This document shows positions 1-9,262 of a stretch of 64,000 nucleotides of DNA, one piece after another. This stretch comes from Bacteroidales bacterium UBA4345 (GTDB lineage Bacteria > Bacteroidota > Bacteroidia > Bacteroidales > Paludibacteraceae). Under the pieces are notes generated by a model that saw nothing but the letters and a program-made list of their open reading frames with translations, did no database searches and had not been told where the DNA came from. A program made the position numbers and the translations under genes. The stretch covers positions 21,811-85,810 of the forward strand of contig DGTD01000108.1 in assembly GCA_002396385.1 (NCBI GenBank). Direction: 5' to 3'. The stretch's first letter is position 1; each line of letters starts with the position of its first letter.

Positions 1-468
1 CACTCCTACGAACATAAGGCAAAGGGCAGTTATCCATCCGATATATTTGAAAAGCTTGCGCATTTCTTCAAAACCCTCGGCAAGCGTGTCGTCATCGTCG
101 TTGGCAACAGCAGCCCTTGTCTTGCTGGAGTATTTAAACATTCTAAGTGTCGGATACAGTATAAAGAGAGCCATTAACCCGAAGGTGAAAATAATGGAAG
201 TACCTCCATAAACAGCTGAACTCCCCAATGAACTACCCATGGCTTCTAGCGCTGAAAGTGAAGATGTAAGGCCGTAGGCCATACTCAAACCGAATAACAG
301 GCTGATGGCTAAAAGAATGCAGGTTAATACAGCCAGAAATTTCACCCATTTTGTGGTGCCAATCAGGCAGTCTTTTGTCTCTTCTGTTACAATTAGTACG
401 TCTTTGTTGCCAAACAGGTCGGTCTGTGGTTCGTTGAAAACCATGTCTTCTGCAGTATTGTTCTCCAT
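1..468 (-). CDS. membrane protein, DUF5362-like (3' end outside window)
   Basis: Open frame of 156 codons running off the left edge, starting at the ATG complementary to 466-468. The product begins with an acidic, soluble stretch of about 45 residues, then has a hydrophobic segment (FLAVLTCILLAISLLFGLSM), a second one about 40 residues on (SIIFTFGLMALFILYPTL), an acidic DDDD cluster, and the start of a third membrane segment at the edge. This layout resembles the small DUF5362 membrane proteins of Bacteroidota; the assignment is from memory of the family. A well-formed promoter lies just upstream. The function is unknown. Confidence 0.6.
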   Translation of the reverse strand, partial: MENNTAEDMVFNEPQTDLFGNKDVLIVTEETKDCLIGTTKWVKFLAVLTCILLAISLLFGLSMAYGLTSSLSALEAMGSSLGSSAVYGGTSIIFTFGLMALFILYPTLRMFKYSSKTRAAVANDDDDTLAEGFEEMRKLFKYIGWITALCLMFVGV

Positions 469-506
469 TTTGCAAGTGATTTGTTAATGAATAGATTTTA
501 GATATA

Positions 507-536
507 CAAAGATAGTGGATTTATTGATAAAACAAA
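507..536 (-). promoter_or_regulatory. Bacteroidota-type promoter for the DUF5362-like gene
   Basis: On the minus strand TTTG (536-533) is followed after 18 nt by TATCTTTG (514-507). This matches the -33 TTTG and -7 TAnnTTTG elements of the Bacteroidota housekeeping sigma factor and lies about 40 nt before the start codon. Confidence 0.6.
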
Positions 537-552
537 TCTTTCGGAAAGGAGA

Positions 553-1896
553 TCAACTCTTTGTCTTCATTTTCCATCTTGTTATCATAATGGCGGCTAC
601 GGTACCCAGTCCGATAATGAAGCCCAACCATATTCCGCTTATCCCCATACCAAACTTCACGGCGACAAGGTAACTGAACGGAAGGTTTAACACCAGATAG
701 CAGAACGTACAGATGTACATAGGAACCTTGACGTCGGCTATGCCCCGCAGGGCTCCGATGCTGACCGCCTGCATTCCGTCAGATATTTGGTAAACGGCGG
801 CAAACAGTAGCAACACCGATGCAGTTTCTATCACCTCGGCGTCGGCCGTAAATAGCGAAGGTATGAGGTTGTGCCCCATAGCCAGCATAAGTGCGCAACA
901 GCAGCTGTAACAAAAACCGAGTTGCAGGGCGGCATTCCCGGCCTTCTTGACACCTTTCTTGTTCCCCATGCCTTTTTGGTGCGCCACGCAGATGGTCGTG
1001 CCCGACGATATGCCGGTCACCATCATAAAAGTCAGGCTCGACATGTTCATGGCAATCTCGTGCCCAGCCAGGGCTGCGGCTCCAAACCAGCCGGCCATAA
1101 TGGCACTGCAACTGAAAGCGAGGCATTCGATAAACATTTGCCCACCAATGGGCAGGCCTACGGCACCCAGCTTCTTCATTTCTTTCCATTTGAGCGTGTT
1201 TAGCTTGAAAAAGAAGAAGTGACGCCATAAATTGCTCTTGTAACGGAACAGCAGAAGGTAGCTGACGGGCATTGCCAAACGTGCTATCAGGGTGGCTATA
1301 CCCGCCCCTAATACGCCTAAGTTAGGGAAACCGCATTTGCCGAATATTAAAAGGTAGTTCAATACTACGTTAAGCAGACAACACGCAAGGGTTATGTTCA
1401 TCGAGTAGCGCGTGTTGCCCAAACCTTCGAGGTATTGCTTGAACGCTAAAAATACCACATAGGGTATTAGCGAAACCACCATTACCTGGTAGTAGGGAAT
1501 GGCCAGTCGCCAAACAGCCTCGTCTTGCCCCAGGTGTGGCATCGCATAGCTGAAAAACCACATGATGCTGCCTACAGCGGCCGATGCGAGGACGTCGACC
1601 AACAGCGAGTTGGCAAACTGTTCGCTGGCGTAACGGTGGCGGCCGGCTGCGAAACTGGAGCCGATGAGGGGCGTTGAACCGAAGGTGATGCCCTGTATTA
1701 AGACAAAACCAACAATGAATATGGCGTTACCGAATGCAACGGCGGCTAATTCGTTCTTGCCTAAACGGCCTACCATTAGCGTGTCGCTCAACATTACAAT
1801 CGCATTGCCTAGCTGCGACAACATGATGGGTAGTGCCAATAGCAGCGTTTTTTTGTAATGGGAACGGTAGGTTTGGTAACTGTACTTGAATTTCAC
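553..1896 (-). CDS. MATE family multidrug/cation efflux transporter
   Basis: A 447-residue inner-membrane protein with about 12 predicted membrane segments in two homologous halves, as in MatE-domain transporters of the NorM/DinF type. The first half carries the conserved stretch around residues 20-45 (LPIMLSQLGNAIVMLSDTLM, then GRLG), and the second half has the matching GLPIGGQMFIECLAF segment near residue 250. Family members export cationic drugs or metabolites in exchange for Na+ or H+. The length is normal. It is monocistronic; a -7-like CAAAATTA (minus TAATTTTG, 1926-1933) precedes it, and a strong hairpin lies just upstream of that. Substrate unknown. Confidence 0.9.
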   Translation of the reverse strand: MKFKYSYQTYRSHYKKTLLLALPIMLSQLGNAIVMLSDTLMVGRLGKNELAAVAFGNAIFIVGFVLIQGITFGSTPLIGSSFAAGRHRYASEQFANSLLVDVLASAAVGSIMWFFSYAMPHLGQDEAVWRLAIPYYQVMVVSLIPYVVFLAFKQYLEGLGNTRYSMNITLACCLLNVVLNYLLIFGKCGFPNLGVLGAGIATLIARLAMPVSYLLLFRYKSNLWRHFFFFKLNTLKWKEMKKLGAVGLPIGGQMFIECLAFSCSAIMAGWFGAAALAGHEIAMNMSSLTFMMVTGISSGTTICVAHQKGMGNKKGVKKAGNAALQLGFCYSCCCALMLAMGHNLIPSLFTADAEVIETASVLLLFAAVYQISDGMQAVSIGALRGIADVKVPMYICTFCYLVLNLPFSYLVAVKFGMGISGIWLGFIIGLGTVAAIMITRWKMKTKS

Positions 1897-1938
1897 TATT
1901 TGTCTCTCCTCTGTTTTCTGTCTTACAAAATTACAACA

Positions 1939-1969
1939 AAAAATCCGGAACTGTCTGCTCCGGATTTTT
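1939..1969 (-). terminator. strong bidirectional terminator-like hairpin upstream of the MATE gene
   Basis: Perfect 11-bp stem AAAAATCCGGA/TCCGGATTTTT with a 9-nt loop and T-rich flanks on both strands. It sits between the MATE start codon and two further small hairpins (1976-2010), so it would end a minus-strand transcript arriving from about 2000-2050, or any plus-strand readthrough. Confidence 0.6.
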
Positions 1970-2663
1970 ATCCCTTTTCAGGGAAAAAGAAACTTTGTTT
2001 CACAACAAAGAATCTCAATGGATATAGTATATTTATATAATAGGGTCAAATTTGGTAGTGAGTCACTTCTCGTTTCTCACACTGCAATATTAGCCCTATT
2101 CCTGATTTTTTGTGTGGAGTTATTAAAAAAAGATGTGGATGTTTTCTGCGTGACCTGACATTCCTGCTAATGTGCCTGATGTGCACTTTTTTGAATAGTC
2201 TGGTTATTCTACAGCTTTGACAATTAAATATTTGGTTTTCTTTTGTGTGGTTTAATCGCCGAAAAAATCCACAATATTCGATGCTTTTTTTTTAGTGTTG
2301 AAAGAACTTTTTTTATTAGCCAACCATTTCCTTGAATCTTTTTGCAGGCTGGTACACTCTTTTGGAAAACGTATGTTGCCAGAGGGGAAAAGTGGTGTTT
2401 GAATGGCTTCGGAAGTGAAAAACTTCCGCAGTTTGCCTCTTGCCCGAAAAAGTGGTTTATGTGCTCTTTTGCCTTCACAAAGGGTCCGTAACAGCACCTG
2501 TTGCGTTTCTAGAAAACACCAACTTGCTGTATCTTCCGAACCCTGTGTGTGGACATTTCATGTCGTGCCATCGGGCATAACCATTTTCAAACGTCAAATC
2601 ATCCTGCACAGGAGGCGCGTGCCCCTTCGGCTTTGTTCCCATAAAAGGGCGTCGCAAATAATA

Positions 2664-2696
2664 AAAGAGGGCATACCGTCAAGATATACCCTCTTT
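2664..2696 (-). terminator. intrinsic terminator of the lipoprotein gene
   Basis: Inverted repeat AAAGAGGGTATA/TATGCCCTCTTT (one G-T pair) followed on the minus strand by TTATTATT. It lies about 20 nt after the stop codon at 2717. Confidence 0.75.
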
Positions 2697-2716
2697 AATT
2701 ATAAGTCGGAATAAAC

Positions 2717-3274
2717 TTATTGTTCAGTAGTGGCAACAACAGGTTCAGGCTTTATCGCCAAAGCCGATTTTACGATGCCGCTGAATTTTACAGCCTCGCC
2801 AGCAGCGTTTATAGCCGTAGCGTCGAGGTTGAGGTCTCCATAACGGTTGTTGCTGTTGACCCAGCCAATAGTACCCGTCAAAGCGTAGTTGATAATAGTC
2901 AGAGAGTCGTGACTGTTTGGCTTTGTGGTATAGGTGTAAGTTGCGTAACTGCTGTCGAGCATTGTATAGTTACCGACGCCGTCGCCGCTAATGAGCGAAG
3001 TAAGCCTCCAAACGCCATTGCCAATGGTAACTTGGCTGTTGATGGTGGTAACCTTGGTAATGCTGTCGTAGGTCATGTCAGACCACGTCATATTCACCAT
3101 ACGCTGTGGACTATAAATAATAGAGTCTGAAACGCCATCGTGGGCGGTAACATGCATTTGCCATTGTCCACCTACAGTGACGAAGGTGTATGAATATGTG
3201 CTGTCGCCATCGTCGCTACACGAACTCAGCAGTATTGCGCTTATTGCAGAAATTAATAGAAGTATCTTTTTCAT
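2717..3274 (-). CDS. secreted lipoprotein of unknown function
   Basis: 185 residues if translation begins at the internal ATG at 3274, which opens directly into a lipoprotein signal (MKKILLLISAISAILLSSC) with lipobox LSSC and an acidic SDDGD stretch after the Cys; the longer frame to 3304 adds ten residues unlike a signal peptide. The mature part is rich in Thr, Ser, Tyr and Val with alternating hydrophobic residues, suggesting a beta-rich, lipocalin-like fold, but no family is recognised. CAAATATA at 3302-3309 (minus TATATTTG) is the likely -7 element. Expected to be anchored in the outer membrane or its periplasmic face. Confidence 0.7.
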   Translation of the reverse strand: MKKILLLISAISAILLSSCSDDGDSTYSYTFVTVGGQWQMHVTAHDGVSDSIIYSPQRMVNMTWSDMTYDSITKVTTINSQVTIGNGVWRLTSLISGDGVGNYTMLDSSYATYTYTTKPNSHDSLTIINYALTGTIGWVNSNNRYGDLNLDATAINAAGEAVKFSGIVKSALAIKPEPVVATTEQ

Positions 3275-3452
3275 AAGATTTTTGGAGTGTTTTATATCTT
3301 GCAAATATATAAAAAGAAATGGAATAGTGCCTCCTTTTCGTTAAAAATCGCACTTTTGTTTGTTTTTTTGTGTTTCCCTTTTCTTTCTAAAGTTAAAGAG
3401 AAACGGCCCAGTGTGGTGTGGATGGAAGCCAATATTTGTCTGTAAATGATAG

Positions 3453-3479
3453 TTGCACCCTCTTTTTTTGCTAATTTTG
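3453..3479 (+). promoter_or_regulatory. probable promoter of the MORN-repeat/xseAB operon
   Basis: Exact TAATTTTG (-7, 3472-3479) with TTG at 3453-3455 as a -33 candidate at slightly short spacing (16 nt). It lies about 60 nt before the ATG at 3540. Confidence 0.5.
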
Positions 3480-3539
3480 CTTATTCTAATTTTTTGTTTG
3501 GCATGGTTTTTATTGTGCTAAAATAAAACCGTTTTTATT

Positions 3540-4325
3540 ATGAGACAGATCCTTTTACTTCTTGCTGCCTGCTCGATTGCTGCGGGCGTTATGGCTGCAG
3601 ACCTCAACAAAACCGATAAAAAAGGCCGCAAACAAGGCGAATGGGTGAAAACCTACCAAAATGGCCATGTACAATACAAGGGGCATTTTGTTGACGACAA
3701 GCCAACGGGCACTTTCTTCCGCTATTATGAAACCGGAAAATTGCAGAGTGTGCAGGTCTACGATGCGGGTAACACTTCCGACGTGACTTTTTATGACCCC
3801 GACGGACAGACTGTTTCGACAGTCGGACATTTCGACGGCAAGGTGAAGGTGGGTGAGTGGAAGTACTTTTCTGCCGGTGAACTCGTTATGACTGAAATTT
3901 ATCTGAACGGACAGCGTCACGGTGTTGCCAAAAGCTACGCGAAAGGGGCTGTCATTGAAGAAACCCCTTATGTGAACGGACTTGCTAACGGTGTGCAAAA
4001 GAAATATTTGGAGAACGGAAAACTTTACTCTACTACCACCTATAAAAATGGCGTTATGGATGGGCCCTACCGCCTTTATGAGGGTAATGCCAATCCGGTG
4101 GAGGCCGGCCAGTTTAAAAACGGCAAAAGAAGCGGCGACTGGGAAGTCTATGACGAGACGGGGAAAAAGATAGATGGTACTTCGTACACAGGCGGAATCG
4201 CTAACGACGAAAAACAAAAACGAAAACAAAGCAGCGCACAATTCGACGAAAACCAAAAGGTTATTGATGCTGGAAAGTACGACGAACTTGACAAACGCTT
4301 GAACGGCTCGCGTGCAAAACAATAA
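3540..4325 (+). CDS. secreted MORN_2 (YwqK-like) repeat protein
   Basis: 261 residues with a Sec signal peptide (MRQILLLLAACSIAAGVMA) followed by about eight tandem 20-25-residue units of the form G-x-W/Y-x-x-Y-x-x-G-x-x-x. This is the MORN_2 signature that databases often label 'toxin-antitoxin system YwqK family antitoxin'. That label is not evidence for a toxin-antitoxin role here: the protein is exported and no toxin gene is adjacent. The last ~50 residues are charged and rich in Lys, Gln and Asp. Ten bases separate its stop from the preferred xseA start, so the two are probably co-transcribed. Confidence 0.8.
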   Translation: MRQILLLLAACSIAAGVMAADLNKTDKKGRKQGEWVKTYQNGHVQYKGHFVDDKPTGTFFRYYETGKLQSVQVYDAGNTSDVTFYDPDGQTVSTVGHFDGKVKVGEWKYFSAGELVMTEIYLNGQRHGVAKSYAKGAVIEETPYVNGLANGVQKKYLENGKLYSTTTYKNGVMDGPYRLYEGNANPVEAGQFKNGKRSGDWEVYDETGKKIDGTSYTGGIANDEKQKRKQSSAQFDENQKVIDAGKYDELDKRLNGSRAKQ

Positions 4326-4335
4326 CCATAGGCCA

Positions 4336-5700
4336 ATGGACTTTGTCTCGCTTAAAGACTACCTGGCTTCGGTGCGTGCGGCGGTTGCCAACCATGTGGA
4401 GGCTGACGTATGGGTACGTGCCGAGATTAGCGAACTGAGGGTTAACGGTTCCGGCCATTGCTATCTGACGCTGGTTGAAAAGGAAGAGTCTGGAAAAATG
4501 AATGTCTGTGCGAAGGTTTCGGCTATTATTTGGGCGAACCTTTATAATATGGTCGCTCCGATGTTCGAGTCGGTAACCAGACAACCGCTGCAACGCGGCA
4601 TGACTGTTTTGGTGAGGGTCTCGCCCAATTTTCATGAGGCGTTTGGCTTTTCGCTGATTATTTCGGACATTGACCCTACTTTCACGTTAGGCGATATGGC
4701 CCGTCGGCGGCAGGAGGTGATCGACAAGCTTAAAGCCGATGGCGTGTGGGATATGAACCGCGAACTGCAGTTCCCTTCCTTGCCGCAGAGGGTGGCCGTT
4801 ATCTCGTCGGAAACGGCAGCGGGCTTTGGCGATTTTGTCAACCAACTGGAAAACAACGCACGGCATTTCAAATTTTACTGGCACCTATTTCCGGCTGTCA
4901 TGCAGGGCGATGGCGCTCCGGCTTCTATAATGTCGGCCCTCGATGAGGTGTATGCACATTCCGACCTGTTCGATGTGGTGGTTATTGTGCGGGGTGGTGG
5001 CGCATCGGCCGATATGCTCGCATTTGACGACTACGACCTTGCCTCGTGTTGTGCGCAATTCCCTTTGCCCATTGTGTCGGGTGTTGGTCATGAACGTGAC
5101 ACGTGTGTGGTCGATATGGTCGCCTGGCGGCGTTGCAAGACACCAACAGCAGTGGGTGCGATGCTGGTGGAATGTATGGAACAGGCTTATGCCCGTTTAG
5201 AAGAATTGGCGCTTCTGCTCGATAGTGAGACCCGCCAGCTTTTACAAGACGAGAAAAACAGGTTGGCGTCGGCCCATTTGGTGCTGGCTAAAACTGTGCC
5301 GCTGAAGCTGTCCGCTGAAAAGACGTTGCTGACAAACTTATGCGCTGCCTTGCGTGTGGCTGTGGCGAACGAGTGTAAAGGAGCCGAAAACAGACTGCAT
5401 AATAAGATGGCTGATTTGAAGTCGGTTGTCCGTCTGGCTGCACATTCGGCCGAATCGCATATAGGAACTTTGATTCCAAGATTGTCTCAAGCCAGCCGTT
5501 CGTTGGTGGGCTTGCAACAAGCGAAAGTGGAACTATTGGCCCAAAAGGTGGATTTGCTCTCTCCACAAAAATTACTGGAAAAAGGCTATACCCTTACTTT
5601 GAAAAACGGAAAAATCGTGCGCTCTGCCAGCTGTTTGGAGAAGGGGGAAAGGGTGGAGACTGTTTTTGCCGATGGTAGGCGGACTAGTATTGTAGAATAA
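4336..5700 (+). CDS. xseA: exodeoxyribonuclease VII large subunit
   Basis: Cytoplasmic single-strand DNA exonuclease subunit, working with XseB, that degrades ssDNA in both directions to oligonucleotides during mismatch repair and DNA processing. It has an N-terminal OB-fold (about 1-100; WVRAEISELRVNGSGHCYLTL) and a catalytic core with RGGGASADMLAFDDYDLA and SGVGHERDTCVVDMVAWRR, ending in a long helical region. An upstream GTG at 4312 overlaps the preceding gene; I prefer the ATG at 4336 (454 residues) because homology begins at FVSLKDYLASV. xseB follows after 14 nt, the usual pairing. Confidence 0.95.
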   Translation: MDFVSLKDYLASVRAAVANHVEADVWVRAEISELRVNGSGHCYLTLVEKEESGKMNVCAKVSAIIWANLYNMVAPMFESVTRQPLQRGMTVLVRVSPNFHEAFGFSLIISDIDPTFTLGDMARRRQEVIDKLKADGVWDMNRELQFPSLPQRVAVISSETAAGFGDFVNQLENNARHFKFYWHLFPAVMQGDGAPASIMSALDEVYAHSDLFDVVVIVRGGGASADMLAFDDYDLASCCAQFPLPIVSGVGHERDTCVVDMVAWRRCKTPTAVGAMLVECMEQAYARLEELALLLDSETRQLLQDEKNRLASAHLVLAKTVPLKLSAEKTLLTNLCAALRVAVANECKGAENRLHNKMADLKSVVRLAAHSAESHIGTLIPRLSQASRSLVGLQQAKVELLAQKVDLLSPQKLLEKGYTLTLKNGKIVRSASCLEKGERVETVFADGRRTSIVE

Positions 5701-5714
5701 AAGTATTGATAAAT

Positions 5715-5930
5715 ATGGCAACAAAGAAAACAGTTGAAAAGGATCTCAGCTATAACGAGTCGGTTGAACGGCTGGAAAGTATTGTCGAAAAAATAGAAAA
5801 TGGTGAGATGGATGTCGACCAGTTGGCTTCGCAAGTAGAAGAAGCCGCAAAGCTAATAAAGGCATGCAAAGAAAAACTCTTCACCACTAACGCAACGATT
5901 GAAAAAATGTTGAAGGATTTGGATAAATAG
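5715..5930 (+). CDS. xseB: exodeoxyribonuclease VII small subunit
   Basis: 71 residues from the ATG at 5715 (an upstream in-frame TTG at 5706 is less likely). The motif SYNESVERLESIVEKIENGE and the heptad-rich remainder (DQLASQVEEAAKLIKACKEK) are the typical two-helix XseB hairpin that caps the large subunit. Length and position after xseA match the family. Confidence 0.95.
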   Translation: MATKKTVEKDLSYNESVERLESIVEKIENGEMDVDQLASQVEEAAKLIKACKEKLFTTNATIEKMLKDLDK

Positions 5931-6004
5931 GTTTCTCATTCTGTAGAGTTTGCTTAACTTTACACATCTTCAAAGGAAATTTCTAACTTTTAATTTATAG
6001 TGAT

Positions 6005-6705
6005 ATGAACAAATTTCTGTTTTATTAAAAACTATTCTGGTTGCTGCTATCTGTTCCCTGAACCTTGTGGCTTGTAGCAGTGATGACGATGATGATAATT
6101 CATACTTGTCTCCTGTACTTGTGGGTAATCCAACTTCCGCACAAGAAGTCTCGGGTAACACTTGGGTGCTTAATAAAGCGAAGTCCAGCGCTTTTGCGGA
6201 AATGAATAGTATTAAAGGTCCATCTGTAATTGAAGGTTCCCAAGGTGATGGTATTATTCCAGAAGCCTTTACCTTTAATAGCGACGGCACTGCAGAGGTT
6301 TTGGCTAGTGGAATCAAGTCAAATGGTAATTATAGCATAAATGGCAGACAGTTCTCTTGCTCATACAAAGTTCTTCTTAACAAGACTGAATGGGATGAAA
6401 ATGGAACTGTAGAGTCTAAAGTTGAAAAAGATTTTACTCTTGAGAAGGATTTTGACGTCACCAAGTTACTTAACGAAGAATTGGGTGCGGCATCAGGTCC
6501 AATGACGACAACTTTTACACAGTGTGAGATTTCAAAGTTAGGTAGTCAACTCATCCTTAATTTGACTATGACAACTAAGTTTAATTCCGATGATATGGAT
6601 CTTTCTGGCGCATACGAGTTCGGAGAACAATTTGGTAACTTGATTAATAACACTGTGAAGTCTAAAAAGTATATCGCTTACACTTTGGTATACGAAAAGA
6701 AATAA
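6005..6705 (+). pseudogene. lipoprotein gene with a frameshift inside the signal peptide
   Basis: The main frame is open from 6031 through 6705 and encodes a lipobox region (AAICSLNLVAC, then SSDDDDD) followed by a beta-rich domain of about 200 residues. The only plausible ATG (6005) is in another frame: it reads MNKFLFY and stops. One extra base in the TTTT run at 6020-6023 would join the two halves into a normal lipoprotein signal peptide. So this is either a recently broken gene or a one-base sequence error; starting at GTG 6067 would lose the signal peptide. The mature domain is not a recognised family. A strong terminator follows. Confidence 0.6.
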
Positions 6706-6726
6706 ACTGACAATAGGCAAAAGTCG

Positions 6727-6750
6727 GCCGGGAGACATCTGTTTCCCGGC
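6727..6750 (+). terminator. intrinsic terminator
   Basis: Stem GCCGGGA/TCCCGGC (6727-6733, 6744-6750) followed by seven T residues; ends the lipoprotein transcript. Confidence 0.85.
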
Positions 6751-6853
6751 TTTTTTTGTTCTTTTTTTCAGCATTGGCCGTTTAAATTAAGGTGAATAGA
6801 CGATATTTTATGTATATTTGTAGATTGAAATAAAATTGAAAATAAAATAGATT

Positions 6854-7612
6854 ATGAAGATAGCACTTGTAGGTTATGGGAAGATGGGTAAAATCATCGA
6901 AGGCATAGCCAAATCGCGCGGACATGAAATTGTCTCTATCATTGATATCGACAATCAGCAAGATTTTGAATCGGCTGCTTTCAAAAGTGCCGATGTCGCC
7001 ATCGAGTTCTCGATTCCTAAAGTTGCTCCTACAAACATTCGCAAGTGCTTTGCTGCTGGAGTGCCTGTTGTGTGTGGCACCACAGGTTGGGCTGACCAGA
7101 TGGAGGATGTGAAGAAAGATATGGCAGCCAGCAACGGCACATTGTTCTGGTCGTCGAACTACAGCATTGGCGTGAATATCTTTAATGCTGTCAGCAAGTA
7201 CCTGGCTAAAATAATGAACGGCTTCACCAATTACGATGTGAAGATGAGCGAGGTGCACCACATCCATAAACTCGACTGGCCGAGTGGTACGGCTATTACT
7301 TTGGCTGAGGGGGTTGTGGAAAACCTCGACCGCAAGAAGAAATGGGTGAAGGGTACCTTTACCGCTCCCGATGGCTCTGTGTCTGGAACTGAAAACTGCA
7401 AGGCCGACGAAATGCCAGTAAGTTCTATCCGCCGTGGCGAAGTTCCCGGCATACACACTATTGTGTATGAGAGCGAGGCCGATATCATTACTATCGACCA
7501 TAATGCGAAAAGCCGAGAGGGTTTTGCCCTTGGCGCTGTTCTCGCTGCTGAGTATACTGCTGGAAAAAAAGGTTTCTTAGGCATGTCTGATATGCTTGAT
7601 TTCTTAAAGTAA
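6854..7612 (+). CDS. dapB: 4-hydroxy-tetrahydrodipicolinate reductase
   Basis: 252-residue cytoplasmic NAD(P)H-dependent reductase of the lysine and meso-diaminopimelate pathway, converting HTPA to tetrahydrodipicolinate. Visible features: N-terminal nucleotide-binding GYGKMGK, CGTTGW in the linker, SSNYSIGVN, and the catalytic region EVHHIHKLDWPSGTA with the paired His and the Lys. Normal length. TATATTTG at 6813-6820 is a good -7 element; lepB starts 15 nt after the stop, so the two are probably co-transcribed. The next lysine-pathway gene in this window is ddh at 34.5 kb, which can take tetrahydrodipicolinate directly to meso-DAP. Confidence 0.96.
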   Translation: MKIALVGYGKMGKIIEGIAKSRGHEIVSIIDIDNQQDFESAAFKSADVAIEFSIPKVAPTNIRKCFAAGVPVVCGTTGWADQMEDVKKDMAASNGTLFWSSNYSIGVNIFNAVSKYLAKIMNGFTNYDVKMSEVHHIHKLDWPSGTAITLAEGVVENLDRKKKWVKGTFTAPDGSVSGTENCKADEMPVSSIRRGEVPGIHTIVYESEADIITIDHNAKSREGFALGAVLAAEYTAGKKGFLGMSDMLDFLK

Positions 7613-7627
7613 ACCCCCTTGGTTGCA

Positions 7628-9187
7628 ATGACTGAAAAACTTACGTCGGAACAGCCTGCTGTTCTCTCTTTCTCACAACGTTTGAAGGCTTCTACTACAC
7701 TTGGAAAGGCCAAATTTATAGTCTGTGCCCTTCTGTGTGTCGTTTTGTCGGTGTGGATGGGACATTTTTGGATTCTACTTTTCGTCTTGTTCTTCTTCGA
7801 CCTATACATTACAAAGTATGTGAACTGGGGCAGGTGGAAGGAAAGTAAAAATCCTACAATCCGGTTTGTGGCCGGTTGGGTGGATGCTATTGTATTCGCA
7901 TTGGTGGCTGTCTACCTTATACATATTTATTTGTTCCAGCACTATAAAATACCTTCTTCCTCTATGGAGAAGTCGTTGCTGGTTGGCGATTACCTGTTTG
8001 TCAGTAAGTTGAGTTATGGTCCCCGTGTGCCTATGACTCCTCTTTCGTTCCCGTTGGTACAGAATACGTTACCGCTTGTCAATACAAAGTCGTACCTCGA
8101 TTTTCCCGCATGGAAGTACCGCAGGCTGACGGGCTTTGGCCAAGTGGAGCGTTACGATGTGGTTGTCTTCAATTTCCCTGCTGGCGATACTGTATGCCGC
8201 AAGGTTGAGAATCCGGATTATTATTCCATCTGTTACCAATTGGGACTGAAATCCATTCAGAGAGACTCTGTAACAATTGCGCGCCTCCGTGAAATGCCTT
8301 ATTCGAAGCGTATTGACTCCATTTCCGCAATTGGACGCAACCGTCTGCATACTACATTTGGAAAAGAAGAGTTTGGCGATGTTATTACGCGGCCTGTCGA
8401 CCGGCGTGAAAATTATGTGAAACGCTGCATAGGTCTACCGGGTGAGACATTGGAAATAAAGGAAGGCAATGTGTTTATAAATGGAACGCCTATTGCCAAT
8501 CCGAAGAACACCGAATTTAATTATTACGTAGTTTCGAAAGTCCCTTTCTCGCAACAATATCTTTCCCAGTTGGGTGTCAGCCTCGACGATCAACGCTTTA
8601 TTCCTTACAACGATGGTTCGATGGGGAATGAAATGTTCTCAACCAAAGCCGCGTTCGAGCGTTTGGGTGCCGCCTCTACCGACTACGTTTTCTTCTTGCC
8701 GCTTACTGCGGAAATGAAAGCGCAACTTGACAACAATAACGATGTGAAAAAAGTGGTGAAGGACGATAATACGGTTTTTGACAACGAGGGCGACCTTTAT
8801 CCGTTGAAGGCGGAAACCCGTTGGTCTCGCGACAATTACGGACCCATCTATATACCGAAAAAGGGGGAAACGCTGAAACTCACACCTGCAAACCTGCCTC
8901 TTTACGAACGCTGTATTGTGGCTTACGAAGGCAACAAACTGCGTGTCGTTGGAGACGATATCTATATTAATGACGTCAAGTCGGATACCTATACATTCAA
9001 GATGGATTATTATTGGATGATGGGCGACAACAGACATAATTCTGCCGATTCACGCTATTGGGGCTTTGTGCCGGAGGACCATGTCGTGGGCAAACCTTTG
9101 TTTATCTGGTTGTCTTTCGATAAAGACCTCCCTTGGTATAAAAGCTTGCGAACCAGCCGGTTGCTGAAGTATGTAACGCACGAATAA
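7628..9187 (+). CDS. lepB: signal peptidase I with large insertions
   Basis: 519-residue inner-membrane serine protease that cleaves Sec signal peptides. Two hydrophobic regions lie near residues 28-60 and 85-105. The catalytic Ser is in [19 protein letters not shown] (about Ser112) and the general-base Lys in [13 protein letters not shown] (about Lys265); box [16 protein letters not shown], is near residue 470. The Ser-Lys separation of ~150 residues is much longer than in E. coli LepB (~55), and a second insertion of ~150 residues separates the Lys box from box E. Such enlarged LepB proteins are usual in Bacteroidales. ATG 7628 is preferred over TTG 7619. Confidence 0.93.
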   Translation: MTEKLTSEQPAVLSFSQRLKASTTLGKAKFIVCALLCVVLSVWMGHFWILLFVLFFFDLYITKYVNWGRWKESKNPTIRFVAGWVDAIVFALVAVYLIHIYLFQHYKIPSSSMEKSLLVGDYLFVSKLSYGPRVPMTPLSFPLVQNTLPLVNTKSYLDFPAWKYRRLTGFGQVERYDVVVFNFPAGDTVCRKVENPDYYSICYQLGLKSIQRDSVTIARLREMPYSKRIDSISAIGRNRLHTTFGKEEFGDVITRPVDRRENYVKRCIGLPGETLEIKEGNVFINGTPIANPKNTEFNYYVVSKVPFSQQYLSQLGVSLDDQRFIPYNDGSMGNEMFSTKAAFERLGAASTDYVFFLPLTAEMKAQLDNNNDVKKVVKDDNTVFDNEGDLYPLKAETRWSRDNYGPIYIPKKGETLKLTPANLPLYERCIVAYEGNKLRVVGDDIYINDVKSDTYTFKMDYYWMMGDNRHNSADSRYWGFVPEDHVVGKPLFIWLSFDKDLPWYKSLRTSRLLKYVTHE

Positions 9188-9212
9188 TGCTTTAGGGCCT
9201 GAATTGCTGTTT

Positions 9213-9228
9213 TGGCACTCTATTTGTA
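9213..9228 (+). promoter_or_regulatory. sigma-54 (-24/-12) promoter for the DUF3108 / response-regulator operon
   Basis: TGGCAC (9213-9218), five bases, TTGTA (9224-9228): the sigma-54 consensus TGGCAC-N5-TTGCA with T instead of C at -12. Predicted start near 9239, 24 nt before the ATG at 9263. The same element with identical spacing occurs three times in the 53.7-54.2 kb sRNA cluster. Confidence 0.7.
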
Positions 9229-9262
9229 CTTTGTTGTAATGTACAACGAAATTGGATGAGTT

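Larger units (their letters stand above)
1897..2716. other. long intergenic region without a convincing gene
   Basis: Short open frames occur on both strands at 2224-2714, but none has a signal peptide, recognisable domain or Bacteroidota-type promoter, and the region is poor in normal codon pattern. Supported elements are the hairpin at 1939-1969, smaller hairpins at about 1976-2010 (CTTTGTT/AACAAAG and TCCC/GGGA) and the lipoprotein terminator at 2664-2696. Confidence 0.5.

Noticed and set aside
2224..2714. Overlapping short open frames on both strands
   Set aside because: No start context, domain, signal peptide or coherent codon pattern; treated as non-coding.
3555..4322. 255-codon minus-strand open frame
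   Set aside because: Complete shadow of the MORN-repeat gene, which has a signal peptide and clear repeats; the antisense product has no recognisable feature.
3540..4325. Toxin-antitoxin locus, from the common 'YwqK family antitoxin' label
   Set aside because: The protein is exported, has no adjacent toxin gene, and the label rests on MORN-like repeats only.
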